Positions 27,386 to 32,012 of a stretch of DNA of 32,012 nucleotides are shown piece after piece. The stretch is from Hofstenia miamia (lineage: Eukaryota > Xenacoelomorpha > Acoela > Hofsteniidae). Each line of letters starts with the position of its first letter. The first letter of the stretch is position 1. Where the stretch lies: assembly GCA_900660155.1 (NCBI GenBank), contig CABFPE010000046.1, positions 1,326,799 through 1,358,810 on the forward strand, written 5' to 3'. The notes under the pieces were generated by a model that made no database searches, was not told where the DNA came from, and saw only the letters and a program-made list of their open reading frames with translations. The position numbers and the translations under genes are program-made.

Positions 27386-28918
27386 GGTCGAGAAAGGGTG
27401 TAGAAGCCACGGCGTTCAGTACTACCAATTTGTTAAATATCAGTGCTTAAATTTGTTTTCAGAAATTCGTGGTTTGTGTTACGTACTTTACAAAATCTTA
27501 AAATTTCATGTGAAATATAGGACTATTTTGTGTGCCATATCATTTAGGTTGCAGAACAAGTTGTTAATAAGCTTTCTCTTAATTTAAAAAGCAATGAAGC
27601 ATCAACTGTGCATTAATGTTTTGAAAAATTGCTCGAAATATATCAAAAACTGTAGTATGGTTGTCTCGTATTTTGCCATGGATTAAGCCAGTACTATTAT
27701 CTTTGAGCAATTGTCTGAATAGTTTAGCATGGGAGGATAAAAACTACTTACAATTAAAATCACATGACCAGTAGGTCTAATAATTGTCTGTTTCCTATCT
27801 AATCTGTAACAAGCATTTCCTGGGATATTGAAGTACTTAGTCAAGATTCAACAATTGTTTTACAAGGGGTTGAAATAAGTTCACTATCTGTACGCTATTT
27901 AAAATGATTTAAAGCATTGAGTTTAAAAAAACCAAATTAAAAGTATGTAATAGCAAAAATTTGCTCGTCAGTTGTAATTAATTTTTACGTTATAGTGAGA
28001 ATTCATAAATAACAATACATCATTTTCAAGAGACTGTAATGTAAAAAGTATGTTATTGAGAGATTTGTTATAGATAACTTGTTTGTTGCAAATTAGAATT
28101 AGCATGGTTTTCGGGTAATTGCTCCAACCTGGGTAAGGATTTGTGATTCCAATTTTTTAATTTAATGTGTAGGAACCGAAAAATATTCAGTTCGTTGAAA
28201 AGCAAAAACAACTGTTTTTTGCAGCCAAGCCGTTCATTTTAACACCAGCTATAATTAACAATTTGACAACTGTAATAGTTGGCAACATGTTTGCAAAATA
28301 TCATTGTCCAAAGTCTTAAAATGATATTTTATGGAAGTAGTATAGTTTTCAAAATATATGCCACAATTAATATAGGTACCACATCTAGACATTCTGTAGC
28401 TAAAATTTGCTTCTAACTCGTTCTGATCACTCATGAGATCATTTTACCTCGAGCTATTTCGTTAATTCCTTGAGAAATAAACTTTTATACATCGTTTGAT
28501 GAGATACGTGATGAGCAAAATGAACCTGTTCTGGCCATGCTCGTTGGACCTATTGAGTATTGAGAACCCGTTTGTAATGCATGCTTATTTTTGTCGCTTC
28601 GAATACACATGAAGTGTTTGCGCACTTTTATTTTTTATTTGAAGCTTAATAATGTTATAAATATGATGCTATGATATGACTTTATAGCGTATAACAGAGC
28701 CATTTTAAAACTAAAAAAGTAATTTTTTTACAACAACTAATTGAACTACTTTAGATATATTTGAAAATTCAATTAATATATAGTCACTGTTTTGGGGTTT
28801 TACCAACCATTTTTCTGTTCGTATTAATGTGATATTGTGGAAGGATAGAGGAATGGAGCTAATATTCTATTATGAATTTCAGTACATCACAAGGGAAGTT
28901 GTATGGCGCGCTCATTAA
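27386..28918. other. AT-rich intergenic DNA, nothing recognised
   Basis: No coding domain, RNA gene or element terminus could be supported on either strand in this 1.5-kb stretch. Confidence 0.6.
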
Positions 28919-31200
28919 TTAATAATTTTAAATTATTATTAATAATTTTAAATTATCCTTCTCATCAGAAAATTGGTTTCCTGTATATTCAGCATCAAAT
29001 TTAAATGAAATGCTGGACAACTTTTTAAAAATTTTTGAATTTTATCTTAACAGATTTTGCCCTGAAAAGAAAATAATGGTTAAATACAGTATAAACTCCA
29101 AAGCAAACAATACTTTTTCGAATAAACCTTGGCTAACTGAAACTTGCCAAGCATTGATTCCCGAAAAGAACAAAACGTAGAAACATTATATGATTGCCCA
29201 AACCAGCAAGACTTTTGCCGCATATAAAAAGGCTAGAAATGCATCGAATATTGAATCTCGTAAGGCAGTCAACGAACTCATTAAGAATGAATACATATAT
29301 GCGCGCCTTCCAAGTGAACGTTCAAAATGGAAACTAATACAAGAAATCACAAATTATAAGCAATCAAAATCAAACTCAATTGATGTGATAAAAGATCAGA
29401 AAGGATACAATCTTTCTGACAATTTAGAAATATCTAATGAATTAAATAAGACTTTTGTTAATCTAGGAAAATACAATGCGCCCCTCGTTAAGTACGAAAA
29501 CGTTTCACTCAAAATCTTTACACTAGAATTTTCTTTCTGCTTCTCAACTAGTTATGAAATTATTAAGTCAATCAATAAGCTTAAAGCCAACAAATCAAGC
29601 GGTCCCTCAAGCATTCCCTCATGGTCCTTTAATATTACTGCAGACATCATTGCAAATCCATTAAATTTTATATTTAATGAATGCATAAAATTTAGTTAAT
29701 TCCCGGATAATTTAAAACTTGCTCACATTACTCCTGTTTTTAAGAAAAACGATCCATCAATTATCGGCCATTCTCAATTACTTCTCCAATAAGCAAAATA
29801 TTCGAAAGATTATTACATAATCAAATAACTGAACATTTAAATAAGTATAATTTATTATCAAACACGCAATTTGGATTTCGCAAAAATTTCTCAAAATCTG
29901 ATGCACTATTAAATGTTCCTGAAACTTGGAGAGCATCACTTGATTCTAATAAATTTGTAGCTATAGCTTGTTTAGATCTTTCAAAAGCCTTTGATTCGAT
30001 TAATCATAACATTCTAATTGAAAAACTATCTTACTTAGGATTTTCTAGTAATAGTAAGCAATTGATAACTTGGTAACTCAATCAAAGATTCCAAAGAGTT
30101 AAATTAAATGATTTTTTTTCAGAATGGTTGCCGGTTTACAAGGTACGATTCTAGGTCCTCTTCTTTTTAGTATTTATGTACATGCATTCTATAACTAATT
30201 GCAATTTAATCCAATATGCCGATGCATTTTCAGCGATAATTCATCAATGCACCTAGCAGCGAAATCTATAGAATTGAATTGTAACAAATTGTCAAATACT
30301 TTTGTATGCACAAGTTGAACATTAATGAAGCTAAAACAGAATTTTGTATTTTGCAGCCGAATAAAAGCAATTACGATGTTTCTGCAGTGACTTTAAATGT
30401 AAATAATATTAATGTTCCTATTGTGGACACTTGCAAGTACCTAGGACTCAAAGCTAAAATTCAACTCTCACATCAATTTAATAGTTAAAAAATTAGCTAT
30501 AGGTATAAAAAGTACGACACTAGTAGTTAGGCAATTACCACCTTGTGCGATAATTACGCAAACATTTTATTTACTGACCTAAGCGAAGTGCTTTATAAAA
30601 AAACTTGATATTCAATTAGGATGGCATTAAATATCACAGCGAAAATCTCATCGAAAACCAAGCAGTACATTTCTAGGTCAATTGTTTGTCCAAAACAGCT
30701 GGTTATATTGAATACCCTTCTGACATTCTTCAAGCTAATCAGAAACCTACCACCTTATAATACGATTAAAATACCGGGATTCACTCATAAACAGAATTCA
30801 AGATCTAAGCTTTTTACATGTGTTAAGTATAAGAAAAGCGTTTTAAAGAAATCCTTCATTAATGTCGCCATTCGAACCTGGAATTAGTATACTTAAAGAA
30901 ATTAAAATATTGAAAAATTGAAATCTTTTAAAAAGCATTTAAAAATCTTCCTTATGAACAAATATATTTCTTGAAAATCATGGCTAGGATACAAATTTTA
31001 TAACAATGACTATACTATAACTCGTTATTAAAATAGTACTATAGTAATTTATCCAAATCCTGCAAGATTTCTTTTGTAATTTATTTGAATTGTATATATG
31101 TGTTTTTGTGAAGTTAGTGACACTATTCAGATAAATTTTCAGTATTTAATTGTTAACATTTATCTGAATAAAGATTTTCTTAATTATCTTATTTCAATAT
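28919..31200 (+). mobile_element. LINE copy C, most complete non-LTR retrotransposon here, dead
   Basis: It is 5'-truncated, with a 20-bp direct duplication at 28919-28957 at the break. The linker reads from about 28950 (NNFKLSFSSENWFPVYS), includes NKPWLTETC, and has an open stretch at 29190-29699 ending just before RT. RT blocks follow: FGFRKNFSKSDALLN near 29873, CLDLSKAFDSINHN near 29970, TEFCILQPN and CKYLGL at 30306-30460. The VPQG block has lost about 14 bases, and YADD is damaged (YADAF) by another deletion near 30220. The C-terminal block NLPPYNTIK to KKSFINVAIRTWN is at 30621-30887. AATAAA lies near 31168. The family is CR1/L2/Jockey-like; I cannot place the clade exactly. Confidence 0.8.
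31125..31170 (+). repeat. 13-bp inverted repeat near the 3' end of LINE copy C
   Basis: TATTCAGATAAAT (31124-31136) and its exact complement ATTTATCTGAATA (31158-31170) flank a 21-nt loop. The right arm overlaps AATAAA. A 3' stem-loop is used by some non-LTR elements for template recognition; that role here is inference. Confidence 0.7.
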
Positions 31201-31977
31201 TTTATTTTTATTGTTGAATGTTTTTTCTTGTTTTGTTGAGAACATCATTACATATACACTTAAAATAAACAAATTGACCCAATTGAAATAGTGAAGGTGC
31301 CTCATTACACAAGTTCTTGCATTGGAAAGTGTTTGTGTTATAAAATCTTCTGTCTGATGGAGTAGGAATTGGCAAGTTATCCATTCTTTCTGAAGATTTG
31401 TAGAAGCATGCATGTGTCATTGCAAATAATTCTTTTTGTTGCGTTATTTAATTAAACCTTCTGCGCAAATTAATGTTGCAATCAGGGGATATCATGCAAA
31501 AATTAATTCCGCCCTCAGTAAATGCATTGGGAATGTTATATATATAGTTTGCTTAGCTGCTATGACCATTCAATTCTTCCTGCTTTTGATTTTGTTTGAA
31601 TTTTTTAAATTTTTTTTTGAATTTTCTTTGTTTCATATTTCATAAATTTAAATTTCTTTTGACATACTTTAACTTTAAATAAAATCCAAAAAGTACATTT
31701 AGAAAAGATGATTTTTGGAAATACTTTAAATCACTTCATACCTTGTTATTTGCCCTTGCAAACTACTCGAAATTTTCAATGCTAATTATCTTGTTCCTAG
31801 TTACAGAGATATAAGCGTTTGAATAGCACTATAACGTTTGAGATTGACGCGTTTACCCACTCTAAGACAGTGCTTCTGGTAGTAGTCTGCACATCGATTG
31901 CCATCACTGCGGCACTATGATCATATTATATTTAGAATTTTTTAACTGAAAATATATAGCTGGGTTATAGCGACATA

Positions 31978-31979
<2 letters not shown>
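31201..31979. other. AT-rich intergenic DNA, nothing recognised
   Basis: Short overlapping open frames on both strands (31189-31645) show no domain and are probably chance. Confidence 0.6.

Positions 31980-32012
<33 letters not shown>
31980..32012. repeat. (AT)n microsatellite at window end
   Basis: About sixteen AT units are cut by the window edge. Confidence 0.95.

Noticed and set aside
27285..27587. 100-codon plus-strand frame across the minisatellite
   Set aside because: It is a by-product of the 22-bp repeat, which shifts frame at every unit, so no real repeat peptide exists.
31189..31420. Two overlapping minus-strand frames near the window end
   Set aside because: They overlap in different frames, lack domains and are of a length expected by chance in this composition.

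Overview
The window is AT-rich eukaryotic DNA (roughly 30% G+C by eye). It has spliced exons, long introns, (AT)n microsatellites and many decayed transposable elements, so it is an invertebrate-type animal genome. The phylum cannot be fixed from the sequence. Compact AT-rich lineages that use spliced leaders (for example Hydra, tunicates or flatworms) are possible, but this is inference.

The one gene named with confidence is CCDC25, on the + strand from 9560 to 21046. It has three coding exons (9560-9802, 18763-18903, 20798-21046), both introns in phase 0, and a predicted product of 210 residues. The protein has an NFACT-R (DUF814-type) domain, then a charged coiled coil, then the conserved acidic C-terminus DSDDFM. 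Intron 1 is about 9 kb and intron 2 about 1.9 kb. A splice acceptor lies only 17 nt before the start codon. Just upstream, 8853-8975 looks like the last coding exon of an unidentified + strand gene, with polyadenylation signals at 9183 and 9386. The two genes would be very close, which fits either an untranslated first exon or a trans-spliced operon-like pair.

Region by region: 1-5700 is gene-poor, with AT microsatellites and small repeats. 5756-6707 is a hAT-type non-autonomous element with a perfect 8-bp target duplication. 7636-8460 holds a broken hAT transposase on the - strand. 8853-21319 is the gene pair. CCDC25 intron 1 carries a 421-bp hAT-like element (11472-11892), an uncharacterised antisense ORF (12947-13309), a second hAT-like MITE (15730-15988), a dead Ty3/gypsy pol fragment (17160-17948, minus) and a TIR element ending 36 bp before exon 2. 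Intron 2 carries part of another hAT MITE (20030-20276).

22015-31200 is a nest of transposons. There are three 5'-truncated non-LTR retrotransposons (A, B, C), all on +, all dead, with B inserted into A. Next to them is a Tc1/mariner (DD34E) transposase pseudogene on the - strand, split by a 324-bp hAT MITE whose 8-bp target duplication is still readable. A 22-bp x 4 minisatellite follows. No tRNA, rRNA, CRISPR or prokaryotic feature was seen. The window starts and ends in (AT)n.
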